From NCBI GenBank assembly GCA_023229845.1, contig JALNYK010000048.1, forward strand, positions 1 to 11,892: a stretch of 11,892 bases of DNA. Direction: 5' to 3'. The DNA is from Gallionella sp. (GTDB lineage: Bacteria > Pseudomonadota > Gammaproteobacteria > Burkholderiales > Gallionellaceae). The position numbers and the translations under genes are program-made. Below, in pieces: positions 11,778 through 11,892 of the stretch (position 1 is its first letter; each line of letters opens with the position of its first letter). The notes beneath the pieces are model-generated. The model was not told the origin of the DNA, made no database searches, and worked only from the letters and a program-made list of their open reading frames with translations.

Positions 11778-11892
11778 CTACAGTCTGGTCTTGCCGACAA
11801 ATACAGCGTTGCACGTATCGGGATACGGGTTTTGCCTGAGTGCGTGGATCAGGTCACTGCCTGATACTTGCTGCCAAGGATACACAGTAAGC
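11778..11892 (-). CDS. Possible C-terminus of an unidentified protein, cut by window edge
   Basis: A minus-strand frame is open from the right edge to a TAG at 11778-11780, giving 37 residues with the sequence PWQQVSGSDLIHALRQNPYP in its first half and ending VFVGKTRL. The other two minus-strand frames stop within this stretch. The composition looks protein-like, but I recognise no family and the stretch is short. An inverted repeat CGGCAAG/CTTGCCG (11764-11770, 11790-11796) spans the stop codon. It could equally be non-coding. Confidence 0.35.
   Translation of the reverse strand, partial: LTVYPWQQVSGSDLIHALRQNPYPDTCNAVFVGKTRL

Noticed and set aside
11582..11800. 72-residue minus-strand frame beginning MSARPDC
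   Set aside because: It is built from the repeat copy (PFDELRIG) and both terminator hairpins, which marks it as intergenic.
1..11892. CRISPR array, tRNA or rRNA genes, insertion sequence
   Set aside because: No regularly spaced direct repeats, no cloverleaf or rRNA signatures and no transposase motifs were seen; the repeats found are palindromic and dispersed.

Overview
The window is about 11.9 kb of GC-rich, gene-dense chromosomal DNA. It looks like a betaproteobacterium of the Gallionellaceae/Nitrosomonadales kind. That placement is an inference from the gene mix (DUF1415, VF530, a YajR-like MFS gene directly upstream of ssb, a Cpx-like two-component system) and from the abundant short intergenic palindromic repeats. 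No RNA gene, insertion sequence, CRISPR array or phage gene was seen.

Layout. Bases 1-1519, minus strand: a dienelactone-hydrolase-family exported protein, a broken NAD(P)-binding (GpsA-like) gene remnant, a VF530-type small DNA-binding protein, and a YajD-type HNH nuclease cut by the left edge. Bases 1520-1913 hold the hydrolase promoter, an 18-bp palindrome and an 87-bp REP pair. Bases 1914-2779, minus: a VOC/glyoxalase-like protein and a small HMA-like protein. Bases 2998-3543, plus: a DUF1415 protein, followed by a second 87-bp REP pair whose end supplies the stop codon of the next gene. Bases 3632-4191, minus: a ParD/ParE-type toxin-antitoxin operon. Bases 4340-5521, minus: a cyclic-nucleotide-binding domain fused to an EAL phosphodiesterase domain. 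Bases 5923-7783, plus: the YajR-like MFS transporter and ssb, one base apart, ending at a bidirectional terminator.

Bases 7925-11553 are the most interesting part. A CpxA/CpxR-like sensor kinase and regulator pair on the minus strand faces a plus-strand Spy/CpxP-like periplasmic gene. A perfect GTAAA-N5-GTAAA (CpxR-box type) site lies in the shared promoter region. Beyond a highly folded repeat element comes a gene for an EF-hand protein. The sensor's periplasmic loop, the Spy-like protein and the EF-hand protein all carry MPPPP-type, Met/Pro-rich segments. I infer an envelope-stress or metal/calcium-responsive module. Bases 11554-11892 hold two terminators, a repeat copy and possibly the 3' end of another minus-strand gene.

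Four families of short repeats are scattered between the genes: REP pairs with a GTAG head, a dRS3-like ATTCCGGC/GCCGGAAT family, a CCCTTCGATnAACTCAGG family, and one 22-bp perfect palindrome. In two places a repeat has become part of a gene end: the parE-like stop codon and the Spy-like C-terminal tail.
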